Assembly (NCBI RefSeq): GCF_024139115.2
Contig: NC_085141.1
Location: forward strand, 180,365,047-180,429,046
Reading direction: 5' to 3'
DNA from: Armigeres subalbatus
Taxonomy: Eukaryota; Arthropoda; Insecta; Diptera; Culicidae
DNA: 64,000 nucleotides
In this document: piece after piece, positions 22,099-33,485 of the stretch
How positions within the stretch are numbered: the first letter of the stretch is position 1
How the letters are laid out: each line of letters begins with the position of its first letter
Notes under the pieces: generated by a model
What the model saw: only the letters and a program-made list of their open reading frames with translations
Told to the model about the DNA's origin: nothing
Database searches by the model: none
Program-made: the position numbers and the translations under genes

Positions 22099-22771
22099 TA
22101 CCTACCAAATTTCACACTAAAATAATATAACAGGATGTTTTTTGGCCATGTCCCCTAAGTCCATTGTCCGCTCCGGCTAATTTTAGGAAACAAGATTTCC
22201 CGTAGTAACTTGTGAGTTAAATAAGTGCCGAAAAAATGGACGATACTTTTTGCGCGCACATAAACATATAAACACTCATACTTGCCATCGTACTGCACTA
22301 AGTTTTGCAACTTACGTGAAAGATATTCACACTTTACCTATTTTTAAAATTATACTTGGTGCAATAAAAACAACTGCTTCATAAGTAAACTAAACACTAA
22401 GCAATTGTTATCTATCAACCAATATCCCGATTAAATCGTCTATATAAACATTACTTGATCCATCGTTTGATACGTCGATCTAAATAATGTCAAAGAGCCA
22501 CCCGACTAAATATATTATCCATACCAATGATTTGGTCGACACCAGATTTAGTTGGCATTCGTGAAGGTTGATTTTCACAATACCCGATTATGTCGGTGAT
22601 AAAAACAGTTGGTTTCGTCGACACCTTGGTTGCCATCCGATTTCGTTGATGATAAAAACAGTCGTTTTCATCGACACCCGATTTCGTCGGTGAAAAAATC
22701 GGTTGGTTTCGTTGGCACCCGACTTTGTCGGTGTATCAGGAAATTTCCCATCTGTCAAATGTTTTATGGGG

Positions 22772-25696
22772 GATCTGGGTGCTGCGGATAGAGCCGCTTT
22801 TCTGCTCTCAAGCGAGTAGCGGTATATTTTGAAATGAATCCTAAAAGCAGAATTATTTCGCAGCTCTCCGGCTGTCAAACATTTTCTTCGAATTTCCCGC
22901 ATAATGAAAAACGACATACCATGCAGTCAAAATTACATATGCGTTATAAGATATATTGTCACTATTCGCTTCATTGTTAGCATACAATTTTAAGCTTCAT
23001 TTACCATACCAACCCTACATCAACACTTACTGTTAATACATACCATGCTGTCGATGTGTAATTATATAGTTCTTCAATTGTACATCTACCAACTGATGTA
23101 TGGTACATCGAAAATTTTGTTCGGAAAAACGATCGGATTTGAATGTTAATTATACTTAACCGCCTATTACTCATATGGTCATTTGGCCGTTTACAATCTG
23201 AGCTACTGTTGAAACAGTATATGAGACTGTCCATTTATGGTTAACTACTATTAGTGAGACCATCGATACAGTAACATATATTCTCTTCAATTATAACAGA
23301 TGCGGTCTAAGTATGGTCCATGATTATGCGGGGCTGTTAATTGGTTCGTAAATTGGAACTATAGGGTATATGGCTCAAACCTTAGCCTATTATGCTGCGG
23401 TTGAGCATATTTATTGTTGTACATCAGCATATATTGGAGCTCTAACCAATATTATGCCATCAGGCGACTTGCCTACTTTTGGTTATTGCACCAAGTAGTT
23501 AAAAACAACGATAATTGCCCACAATTTCTTATTTAAGCCACCAAAAGTGTCGAGCGAAATGGATAAAATTTTGGCTAATTTTCCCAATATGAGCTCTATA
23601 GGTGGATGCTGTTTTCAGCCCACTTGGGACAAGCGGCTGTTGATTACGAGCAAACAAAAGATAAAGAAGGATTGCTGTTTGGTTGGTTGCAATTTTTCTT
23701 ACGTTGAACAAATGCAGGATGCAAACGAAAGCAGAAATCTAAACACCTACTCTCGTGGAGCGATGCTCACGAGAGTTTTTTTTTTCCAAAACGTTAACAA
23801 TGCGTTAGGTGCGAATGCCGCTAAAAACGCACCAACGGAGAAATTCAATTGTAAACTTTTTTAGACAATTACTTGCTTATTATGTTGCATGAACAGCTAG
23901 AACTTTGCCTCCTTTCTGATATTATTACGTCCAGATACATGATTACAATGATTTGATGCTTTTTTTCGATCCGGCATACATTGATGGTTTTAGTTTAGTA
24001 AGTGCATCTGATACCACTCCTTTCTATATTGATCAGTTATTGATAATCCTCTCAAAATTCTCAAGTGTTGCAACTTCCTGAGTAAAACAAAACGCTTTTC
24101 CCATACCATATTTCAGATCAAATACTTTTTCCAAGCGAATTATCTGAATTATGATGAAATAATTAGACTGAAAACTATCCGCATGAAACGATCTTTAAAG
24201 CTCTTCGAATAGAATAAGTGATCCTGGCCCATTATATCATCGGATTATTATATGAGCAAATGTCATTATATTCGAGTTATTTTCGTCGGGTTATCGTTAG
24301 GAATGTTTGGATTTTCGATTTTCTCCTGCAGCTATGAATCAAAATCGCATGCCGCTATTCGGAAACGGGTGCCCCCAACATTGTCCAAAAAAGTTTTGGT
24401 TAATCGTGTCGCTATGCTAATGGAAATTGTGAAATAAATACGTTAGCTAACATAGTGTTATTATTATTCGTTCATCTGATGTGCGAAAATAGGTAAGTTC
24501 ATTCAGAAAATAACTTTATTGGGCAGAATAAAAAAATTTTGAACAGCCTGCCTGCTTAAGTCGATCAAACATGGCTGCTAAAAAACCATGTCAAAGTGAT
24601 TTTCCACGCAAGTTTATTGCGTTTATCAGCAGAAAAAGTGCAGGAATCTAGTGTAGTGTAACTAAAATGTGCTCGATATACTTTTCTAAAGCGGCGATGA
24701 TAAATATTTCCCAGCAAAACGATATGTCATTGCTAAATGACTGATTTATGTGCGTGATGAGCCAACATTTTATCCTATGCCAACATTACCTCCGGTAACC
24801 CTATTACGGCTTTTAGAATTGAAATCCGAGTGTCGTTTCATTCAACATCCGTTCATTTTTAGAAAATTTCTAAATCATAATTTTTCAGATGTAAACAAAC
24901 CGCAAAATATCCATCGGTGTTTTGGTATCCAACGATATGAATCGATGGACTAAAACGTAATGAAGGTGCAGCGATGTTCGACAGTAAAATTCGTTGTCAA
25001 AATATATCATAAAGTTGAGATCGTACTTTATCAGAAATCTGATAACGTTTCATGAATATTCATATCGTTATTGTGATTAATTTGATGGTAAAGATGTAGC
25101 GATGTTCATCTTTCAAATACTTTGTCAAAGTATATCATTGCGTTGATATCATACTTTATATGAACTATGATAACGATTCATTAAGATTTGTATCATTTTT
25201 GTGAATAATGTAGTGTAAAGAAATACCAGCAAAATTATTTAATTTTAGATAAATAACTTCGAAGAAGTTTGACGAATGGTTGGCCGGGAGGCCTTTTCAC
25301 GAGGGGTCGTTCAAAAATTACGTCCAAGATTTGAGGGGGAGGGGAGTCAAGAATGTGTGACAGTTTGTGACCAAGGGCCTCCCGCATAATCAATAAAGCC
25401 ATTTTACGAGACAGGTTCGAACAGCTGATCGAAATTTTGAGTGGACGGCTCGGTCTTTGTTTTGGTAAATTTGCATGCAAACCATCATCATTTCGTCATC
25501 ATCATCATCATTTCATTCCATTTTCCTTGTAAAATGTAAATATTAGTGTTAGGTCTCCTGTCATTTGAGCTTTTTATAAAATGGCTTATAAGCTATATAT
25601 AAAATGGCATATATGCTTGAGATACCTGCTTGATTATAGGGACTCGAAAAAGATTTTTTTTGCAGTAATTAACCGAATATATTATCAATTCGGTGC
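22772..25696. other. Intergenic AT-rich DNA, no recognised gene
   Basis: The longest plus frame (23547-23864, 105 codons) has no known domain. At 25304-25370 the text GGGGTCGTTCAAAAATTACG followed by GAGGGGGAGGGGAG is a fragment of a MITE related to 9226-9385. A CATCAT microsatellite is at 25485-25515. Two halves near 24955-25060 and 25080-25190 (GCGATGTTC, then AAATATATCA / AAGTATATCA and a GATAACG ... CAT box) form a diverged 120-bp direct repeat. Confidence 0.5.
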
Positions 25697-25881
25697 AAAA
25701 CCGATTTATAGCCGCTAACAAAGTTGGATTTTTCTCACAATCCATATGTTAAACCTAACTTCGGAAGTGGTGCGCTGTTTTCATTTGGTGATGTGCTATA
25801 CAGCGCACTACTTCCGAAATTAGGTTTAAGGTATGGATTGTGAGAAAAATCCAATTTCGATAGCGGCTATAATTCGGTTTT
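25697..25881. mobile_element. Hairpin MITE with ~80-bp arms
   Basis: Arms start AAAACCGATTTATAGCCGCT and run through GTTGGATTTTTCTCACAATCC to GTGCGCTGT; the right arm is the inverted match with about 10 mismatches and only about 20 bp lie between them. Transcribed, it would fold into a long hairpin. Part of the arm (GAAGTTGGATTTTTCTC and ACTTCGGAAGTAATGCGCTG) recurs at about 48175-48230, so the family is dispersed. Confidence 0.88.
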
Positions 25882-26997
25882 CTATTGAATTTATAATAAA
25901 AATGTTCGCATTAACGATTGCGCCCTAGCACCGGTTCTAAGCTTCGATGCAGAGTACACGAGCTTTGTTCGCCAGTTGAGGCCCTTGGTATTTAGTTAAT
26001 AATATCGAGGTTAAAAAAAATATTTTTGAAGCATTTATGCAAGTATGATTTACTTCGTTAGAGCATCATTATCGGTCGCGAGCATTTTAATCACCCGCAC
26101 AGCGCTTTCATTTTAGTTTCGTCACTCGTTTCCGTATCGGTCACTATTTTCGGCTCTCAATTTGGTTGCTGTATTCCGTACCGGTGTCGTTTGACAGTTG
26201 ACAGTTCATCAAATAGCAGCGCTCTTATCGCGCTACTAAATTTGGTCACCTGTCAGTCGCGCTACTGTTATAGCAGCGCGTTTAGTAGCGACCAGTAAAG
26301 TGTCAAGTAATGATACTGCGCTGCCAAACGGCTTAAACTCACCACCGGTAATCTTGCTCTTATTGACGAGCGGTAAAATAACTTTCAGCAAAGAATAATT
26401 TTTCCTCTCTTCTGATATTCCTTTGAGGACAGCCTGTCTTTTTGGCATGTCTTGCAGAAGGAATCCATCACTTCGAATCTGCTTAATTTTTTTTTTTTCG
26501 TAAATAGATTGCATTGATTCATCGGCTCATACTTCCGTCGAGAGCATTGCTGTAAAAAAAGCTTGGAACATTTCTTTCTAAAAAATATGTGTTCAATTTT
26601 ATCAATGTACAGTCGAGGTTTGCACTGATTGATCACGTACTGGGTAGTGTACATTGTTGTGCTGAAAAAATCGTCGAAATCCATGTTCAGTCAATGTTTT
26701 TTTTTTCGCACTTCCAACTATTTCTGAAAAATCTGAGAATGTGTCAGCTGGTTTATTTTTGCGCATTTTCGTAGTATGGCCTGTTTCAAAATATTTGAAT
26801 GAAATTTTGCGATTTTGCGAACGTTCACAACGTCAGAGTTGATTAAAAGTATCATGTGTTAGAACATACTGTCGGCGTATCACCAACTTAGAATTCGAAA
26901 GTCGGGACTTCCGAACCGAACTTTCTTCCGAAGCTTTATCTGTCAAACTAATTGATGCGTTGTTTAGCGCATCTTTAGGCGAGTCTAGCGCACTAGT
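25882..26997. other. Non-coding stretch before the gypsy remnant
   Basis: Nothing supportable as a gene. Text at 26200-26300 repeats CGCGCTACTA / TAGCAGCGCG in both orientations and may be a decayed inverted-repeat element. Confidence 0.4.
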
Positions 26998-26998
26998 T

Positions 26999-28619
26999 CT
27001 AACGTGACGAAAAATCTCTGTTGAAAACTTCCTCGTATTTAGTTTTGATTTCATTGATTATTCCCCCTAAATTTGCACAATTTGAGATTGAATTCATAGA
27101 AAAAATATCACAAAACTTGTTTCTCCACCCAAAGCAAAATATATCCAACCAGTCTCGTCCAATTAAAGAAATGAAGTTGTGGTCATTATCCAAAACAATT
27201 GAATGCAGACGAGATTCTATATTATTTAATTTAACAGTTACTAAAGCTTTACCAAAAACCTGTAAGGCAGATCCATTGATAACAATTAGTCTTTTAGTAC
27301 ATTTGATAAGTCTAATTTGAATAAAATGCCTCTAGAAATCGGTCTTGCTGATAACTGAACCTGCTGACCCACTGTCAACCTCCATTTTGATTTTCTTTCC
27401 TTCGACTCTAATCTCAAGGAGACAAGGTTCATTCACTTTTTGAATTGCCTTCACCATTAAACAAAGATAATCACCTGAGCTATCACTATCAGAATCGTAG
27501 TCGACGCGAAGCCTTTTGAAGTATTCATGTACTTTTTCCTTGGGGGGGGGACCTCATCTACAAATTTCACAGCACTTCTATTGTTCCTACGGAAACAATA
27601 CTTTTGGACATGACCCTTCTTGCCACAAATTTGATTACCTTCCTCTACTAGAAAAGCGTTGACCCGATCTAGAACGACTTCTATTGTAACGTTGATTCCC
27701 TCTATCAAAGCGCGATCTACCCCGGCCATTTCCTACGTAGACTCTCTGATCATGCCCTGGTGATTTCCGTCCTAATCTATACTTCACAGAATTTACATGC
27801 CTGTCCTCATTGATAATTAATGCATTAGATTGAGTAATCTCTTTGTTCTTGATAATTTTTTCTGCCATCTTTAAATTCAAATTATCCTTATCCAATGAAC
27901 GATGTTCTTCTTCTTCTTCTTCTTATTGGCATTACATCCCCACACTGGGACAGAGCCGCCTCGCAGCTTAGTGTTCATTAAGCACTTCCACAGTTATTAA
28001 CTGCGAGGTTTCTAAGCCAGGTTAACATTTCTGCATTCGTATATCATGAGGCTAGCACGATGATACTTTTATGCCCAGGGAAGTCGAGACAATTACCAAT
28101 CCGAAAATTGCCTCGACCGGCACCGGGAATCGAACCCAGCCACCCTCAGCATGGTCTTGCTTTGTAGCCGCGCGTTTTACCGCACAGCTAAGGAGGGCCC
28201 CAATGAACGATGTTGTACATCCTTGTTAAACACTACATACACTAGCTAGTCTCGTATCGCTGAGTCCCTAAACTCACCAAAATCACAAGCTTCTGCCAGC
28301 AGTTTAACACCTAGAATAAAATTTTCTCCGGACTCACTAGGGCCTTGCCTCCGAGAACGAAATTTGTAACGTAACACGATCTCAGAATCAACTTTATCGA
28401 ACCTCTCTTTGAGTTTCCTGGTAATTTCCTCGTAACTTAAAGTTCTTAAATCTGTAGCGGGATACAACAACTTCGATTCCGCAAATGTGGGAAGCCCACA
28501 ACAACTCATAAATATATCTTTCTTACGATCTTGCTCTGTATTGTTACTTGAATCAACTCAATGTAGTTAGAAAAACTTGTTCCGGGAACATATGGGTCTA
28601 CCGTACCGATCAGTGCCAT
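26999..28619 (-). pseudogene. Ty3/gypsy gag and protease remnant, split by a SINE
   Basis: Start ATG at 28617-28619; early text reads PYVPGTSFSNYIE, typical of this gag group. After a deletion and frame change, 28509-28246 gives the capsid-like part (EEITRKLKERFDKVDSEIV, LAEACDFGEF). Beyond the SINE, 27895-27480 holds an Arg/Gly-rich tract and a knuckle CGKKGHVQKYC. Near 27380 the protease site reads VDSGSAGSVIS. Near 27160 LIGRDWLDIF is the linker before RT. Frames change several times. In intact elements gag forms particles and protease processes the polyprotein. Confidence 0.8.
27907..28199 (-). mobile_element. tRNA-derived SINE with 15-bp target duplication
   Basis: On the minus strand the 5' end has pol III promoter boxes: A box TAGCTGTGCGG (28179-28190) and a perfect B box GGTTCGATTCC (28126-28136). 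The 3' end is a (GAA)n-like tail (27907-27927). Identical 15-bp flanks CCAATGAACGATGTT at 27892-27906 and 28200-28214 are the target duplication, so insertion into gypsy gag is recent and clean. Partial relatives are at 37361-37428 and 58893-59073. Confidence 0.93.
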
Positions 28620-29145
28620 TGTGCTACATATGAAACAATTATTTCAAAACGCACCAAAAAGATAAAGAAAATAATATTTTCACTTACCTCAAAATTCCGC
28701 TATCAATAAAATTCCTCAGATCAATCCTCCGCGCTTACTCTGTACGGTTTTCGCGGGAAACGGAGCCAGGGGCTAGTTCCACTAATAAAAGCTTCACCGA
28801 AACAAAAATGGTATGCGTTCAAACGTCGCTCCGAAGCGCAACCGCATCAACTTGACCGGCAATAGCGTCACAGTCCACAAACTATACAAACGAACAAAAA
28901 GAATATAAGTATAATGGCTACACAAAAGCTGCACTGTCAAAACATTCAATAGTTCAATTCAAATTCAGTTCAATAATATCAATACAATCAATTCACTTTC
29001 CTAAAACTAATTTTGCACCTTCGGCTTGTCACTTCTCTTAGTTGCCTACCTTCCAAAATATCCGAAAAACTTCAATCCAATTAAACTATCCGAACTTCCA
29101 AAACTTTCCTTTTGCACACGCTTTGCCACTTATCCTCGTCGCTAG

Positions 29146-30009
29146 TAAAAACCGAACACTTTCAAGTCCAAGAGTAGAAGAAGCATAGCATAGTTACGGT
29201 GTACTTCGTAGATTGGACACTAGTGATACTCATGTTTCTTTTTTGGAATCCTTATTCAGATTGCTATCAGATATCAAGGTGGGTGTGGTCCTTGATTTCA
29301 ATCTAGGATAAAAATCACAAAAGCATGAGGATTACTACTCCTGGCCACGCCCATCTTCACCGTAACTTGGGAGGAAAAGGAAGTGTTGGTGTAGTACTTA
29401 CTTAACGAGAGGCCCCCGATTCAGCGACACCCTCATAAGTACCACGGAGTTGGATATTGGGGAAGGTATTCGTTAGGTCAGGATTTGCCTGTAGCTGACA
29501 ATGTGACCGTGGTAGATCTTACACCGCAACACACCACGCAAAGGTGTCTACCCAGCGTTACGAGGGGTTTCAAGTCCAAGAGTAAAAGAACTACGTTTAT
29601 TCGGATCATAGGCTAGCAAAACAAAAGACATATGTTATACACAAGCTGTATACACCTTTGATAGCTTTTGCCCTATCGGCAATCTGAGCCGTTATCATAT
29701 TTTACATTGCATCAAATCGAACGGATATTATAGTCCTAACATTGTACCAGACTCGCCAGGAAAAATAAATATCGGCATCAAGTCTTAGAAAACCTTTCAC
29801 TCCACCAGCCGAAGCCACGCAGCCTTTTCCAAGGCTAATGAATTAGTTGCCCTCGTCCCAGTCGAGCTACCTTTCGTGTCGTACCGGAGGATCCGACCTT
29901 CATCCGGAAGGAGTCACTCGCGCATCATAAAGACGGAGATGATCAAATTCAGCAATTGCAAGTTGCCTCAGTAGCATCAATCAACATCAGATGTCACTAT
30001 TACATAACA
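29146..30009 (-). repeat. Candidate 5' LTR of the gypsy element, interrupted
   Basis: On the minus strand it starts TGTTATGTAATAGTGACATC, carries AATAAACGTAG (plus 29591-29601) as a polyadenylation signal, and stops just before TAGCGACGAGGATA (plus 29131-29144), which resembles a tRNA-Ser primer-binding site. Without the inserted 385 bp it would be about 450 bp. No second LTR is present, so the ends are inferred. Confidence 0.4.
29183..29567. mobile_element. 385-bp insertion flanked by a 23-bp direct repeat
   Basis: TTTCAAGTCCAAGAGTARAA is present at 29160-29182 and 29568-29590 (23 bp, one mismatch). The intervening DNA is unlike its flanks, with GC-richer text such as CCTGTAGCTGACAATGTGAC and GAGAGGCCCCCGATTCAGCG. 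A long target duplication suggests a retroposon, but I see no clear tail or promoter boxes. Internal deletion/duplication is an alternative. Confidence 0.55.
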
Positions 30010-33000
30010 TTACACTTTTATATTGGAACAAGGAAGGTGATATTTTAATCATGAAAGAAGCTAAGTCCATTTTTCATTGTTTCTGTTAACGTTTATGTTT
30101 TTTTATGTTTCTTTTTATATCATTTTTTTGATTGTATTTAAGTTAATAAAAATTGAATTTTTATTATTTATTTACGTTCTGGTATTATATTTTTGTTAAT
30201 CTTTTTTCACCATCGTATCTTACTACATCTATTGCTCTTTTCAAAACATTTTTTTTTCACTCCATAAATTTCTCGCAAGCCATACCAATTAAGATCAAAA
30301 GACAAGAATGATCGATAACTCTAGGTGAAACACCTGTTTCTTTATTTATTTGAACAACTACGTACTAACGCTCTAAAAACTACTATGAACATTTTTATGA
30401 GCTTATTTGTTTATTTATTGCCTACCCTTCTTAACATTCTAGTAATACTCTCATAAAACTAGTAGAAAATTGGACCATCAATTGAAGGAAAAGTGCAAAA
30501 CAGGTGTTGGTACTCCTCAGTCATGATGGTTTGATGTCCATACGGAGATTTATTACATTCCTTTTCAATTCATTCATCTGGCGTCCGCTAAGGATACGAA
30601 GTTTTGTGTATTACTGGTTGTTTCTTGAGTTCTACAAATCCTAATATTTTACAGTATTTTGTTTCGGGTATATTTATAAACATCATATACACTTTATTAT
30701 GCTATTACTTAGCATTAATTTTATAGGAGTACCAATTACTGGTATATAACTTATAAAACACTGACTTGTTTGCTAATGAATGGACTTTGTACAAATGATA
30801 CAAGTGATGAATGCAACATGAACTATTTATAGTGGTATTAAATGTAATCTCATGCGGGGAAAGGATTATTCTTTCGTACAGTTGGTGAAGCCATAAATAC
30901 ATTAAAGCTGATCAAACAGTGGCCCGATCAAAAGAACTCTAAACATATTGACATCTCTAGGACTTCATGGATGAGGGGAATTGTAAATCATGTTGGAGAT
31001 ACTTGAACAGAATTATGTTTAATTCGGACTGAAAATAGAGATGAGTTCATCGACTTCTGTCAATCCGGAAAATTCGCCAGTTATGAATTTCAAAATAAGA
31101 CCGTTTAGTACCCACCTGTAATGTATCGCGCAAAGTAAACACAGCATGCACGCACTAGCGAGAAATTTTTTTGGTTGCTTATTCTATGTTCAAATTACTC
31201 CAGAATTGTCGATTACGACGTGTATCACGTAAAACGTGATTTATCGACAATTTTCACTTCTTTTGAAATTCCTAATTGTTCTCCTATTAATGATATTATC
31301 TGTGATATTATCAAAGACATAGGAAAACTACATTATGCTGCTTAGTTACGACACTTTCTTATTATTGTTCTGTTGCTCAACAGTGCCATGCAGAAGAAAA
31401 ATTGAAAATTCAATACTCGCGCTTAGTTTCATAGGGGTGTAACTGCGTTGATCGATTTCTCTTCATCGATTTTATATTTTGTTAATAATAAAATCGTTTC
31501 AAAAGCTACAACCGTGATTATTGATTATGGTTCAAACATAATCATCTTTTATCACACCAAACCATTAAATCATCGACAAACTAGCGCAATTCGGTACAAT
31601 AATAAAAAGAAAACATCTACGAAGAGAAATCGATCCATTCAGTAACGCCCCTATGTAACTAAGCGCGAGAATATTTCAATACTAGATCGAATAAATATAG
31701 AACATATGGCGGATAATCAAACGGTTCCTTACGTTTCTAACAAATTGCCAGTTATTGCCTTATCCGTGCGTTATTAAAGGTAAAATGCAATAAGACAAGT
31801 CCAGCATAGCACTGATAGGTGGATATGTCTCATTATTCACATTCAATTATACTCATTCCAAGAATTCCTGTAGTACACAGCATGTTGCGAGCAAATCGAA
31901 TGAGTATAAATGCCAAAAACGTGGAACGATATAAAATCAGTATTTTGCCCACAACCGGTCAATTCTTGCGAATGAATCGATTATAGATAAGTGTCTTAAA
32001 GATACACACACGCACACACAGACAGACGTCACCACAATTCTTCCAATGGGTATTCTGGCTTTCTATCAAAAACCTTTGTTACAATTTGGATGCACCGGTC
32101 TTTTGTAACTAGTCTAGGTTCCCTGATCGTAAATTTCGAATCATTAACGTCTAGCAGATGGCGGAGCTATTTGACGGAGCCCAACACTAAAACTCTTTCA
32201 ATCACGTTATTCTAAACTAAAGAATCTAGGTTATTCTTTTTAGAGCAATGAGATAATGAAAAAAAGTTCATTTCCCTTGACTTTGGATTTGAAGCTGATG
32301 TAAAATCAGCTAAAAGAAACGTCTTCGGCAAAAGCAATCAACAGAATCAATTCATTTAAAATCGTACCTTCTCTCCGGTGATATTTCCACAGAATCTTAG
32401 TAATCACCTGATGTTTATGATCATACATCTTTAAAAAGCTCATACCAGTTGGTTTACGCCCGACAGACCGATTTGGATTCTTAGTCCTTAAATAATTTAA
32501 AAAGGAAACTGTCGTCTATTATACATTATCCATGGTATATTACCTTGTCATCATTTCAACCAAAAAACATCGACAAAACTAGTCCTACATCGGACAACAA
32601 TTGAGCCACCATTGTGTTATAATTTTTGGAGGAGAAAAAAGACAAAACATAGGAAGCTATTGTTGTGACCATATATTTGCAAAAATTGCCATCAAGTCGC
32701 ACTATATACAATTGAACAAATTTGACGAAGCAACATTAAACTCAGGGAAAAATAAAATACTACTCGTCCACGAGACTTTCAAATTGCTTCGCCGGTGAAG
32801 ATACAAACAGCTCAACTGCTTAGCAAACGTAAACTGCGCAGTCTAAGCTCCAAATATCAATTTTATTTGCTGTTTTTGGCTATTTAGTGAACTGTTTATT
32901 ACTAACATTTCAACGTCGAGCTAACATTGATTTTCCACATTTGTTTCTGCTACCACATTCTAATTTAGTCACAAAACTGTTGTTTTCTTCTTGTTCATAA

Positions 33001-33419
33001 TCGTTGTCATCTTACAGTAAAATCGCTATCGCATCAGCATGGGGATATGCTGAAGATTTCCCTACACTTGAAAGTTACACTTTACGTTCTTACGTTCGAT
33101 TTTAAATATATATATTTTTAATATTTTTACGTTATATCACAAATTATAATGTCACTAACTTAATAGCATAATAATTATGATCTCAATGTCTCAATGATCT
33201 GCTGCGTCTTCCCTTTGGTGTTGGGAATTTTTACTAGTCTCATACTCTACTAGCGTAAACACAATTGTTTTAAAAAAGAAAGCAACCACTTTTCAACTCT
33301 CCTAGTGTACAGTAAGTTTTTTTTTCTCGGTGGTATGCTTGGTGGGCTTTGACCGGTGTCAAAACCCCCATGGAAACGAGTGTGACCCGCCGAAGTCCAA
33401 CAAACAAAAATGACTATCT
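30010..33419. other. AT-rich spacer, probably including the fs(1)h 3' UTR
   Basis: No gene between the gypsy LTR and the fs(1)h stop codon at 33420. The right-hand kilobase or more is likely transcribed as 3' UTR because fs(1)h reads leftwards; the polyadenylation site cannot be placed. Inside are a MITE (31417-31669), a small palindrome (AATTGTCGAT / ATCGACAATT, 31204-31213 and 31243-31252) and a CA-rich dispersed repeat at 31994-32035. Confidence 0.5.
31417..31669. mobile_element. 253-bp MITE with ~48-bp TIRs
   Basis: Left end CTCGCGCTTAGTTTCATAGG and right end CCTATGTAACTAAGCGCGAG are inverted matches that continue to ATCGATTTCTCTTC / GAAGAGAAATCGAT with about six mismatches. The interior is AT-rich and non-coding. 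Confidence 0.85.
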
Positions 33420-33485
33420 TTACAAAGACTCTTCGAATGCAGCCATCACATCGCTTTGCATGTTCATATCTATCTGCCCGGCCAT
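33420..33485 (-). CDS. fs(1)h: fs(1)h terminal exon: C-terminal (P-TEFb-binding type) motif
   Basis: Minus strand, 58-bp intron with acceptor TTTATTCACAG before 33485. The 66 nt code MAGQIDMNMQSDVMAAFEES, one more residue and a stop at 33420-33422. It matches the last residues of long BET isoforms (IDMN.QSD....FEE), the motif that binds P-TEFb in BRD4. Too short to be found as an isolated ORF; supported by splice phase and motif. Confidence 0.88.
   Translation of the reverse strand: MAGQIDMNMQSDVMAAFEESL

Larger units (their letters stand above)
20534..22771. mobile_element. 2.2-kb TIR element G with iterated CCGA(N)TCGG motifs
   Basis: Ends CCCCATAAAACAT (20534-20546) and ATGTTTTATGGGG (22759-22771) are perfect 13-bp inverted repeats. 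Inside each end lie many copies of CCGACTTxGTCGG / CCGATGAAATCGG-like palindromes, at 20547-21075 and 22430-22735, forming loose complementary arms. The centre holds two inverted 239-bp MITEs and about 270 bp between them. No transposase recognised; short open frames near 21110 and 21640 have no family I know. Confidence 0.65.
26998..30009 (-). mobile_element. Ty3/gypsy LTR retrotransposon, 5' portion only
   Basis: On the minus strand: candidate 5' LTR (30009 to about 29146), primer-site-like block, leader, gag from the ATG at 28617-28619, zinc knuckle, protease and the start of the pre-RT linker, ending near 26998. Reverse transcriptase, RNase H, integrase and 3' LTR are missing. A SINE (27907-28199) splits gag and another insertion (29183-29567) splits the LTR. 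Confidence 0.78.

Noticed and set aside
23547..23864. 105-codon plus-strand frame
   Set aside because: No recognised domain, no splice partner, no coding bias visible by eye; left as chance.
26998..30009. Possible envelope gene, making the gypsy copy an errantivirus-like element
   Set aside because: The element stops before reverse transcriptase; no envelope-like frame is present.
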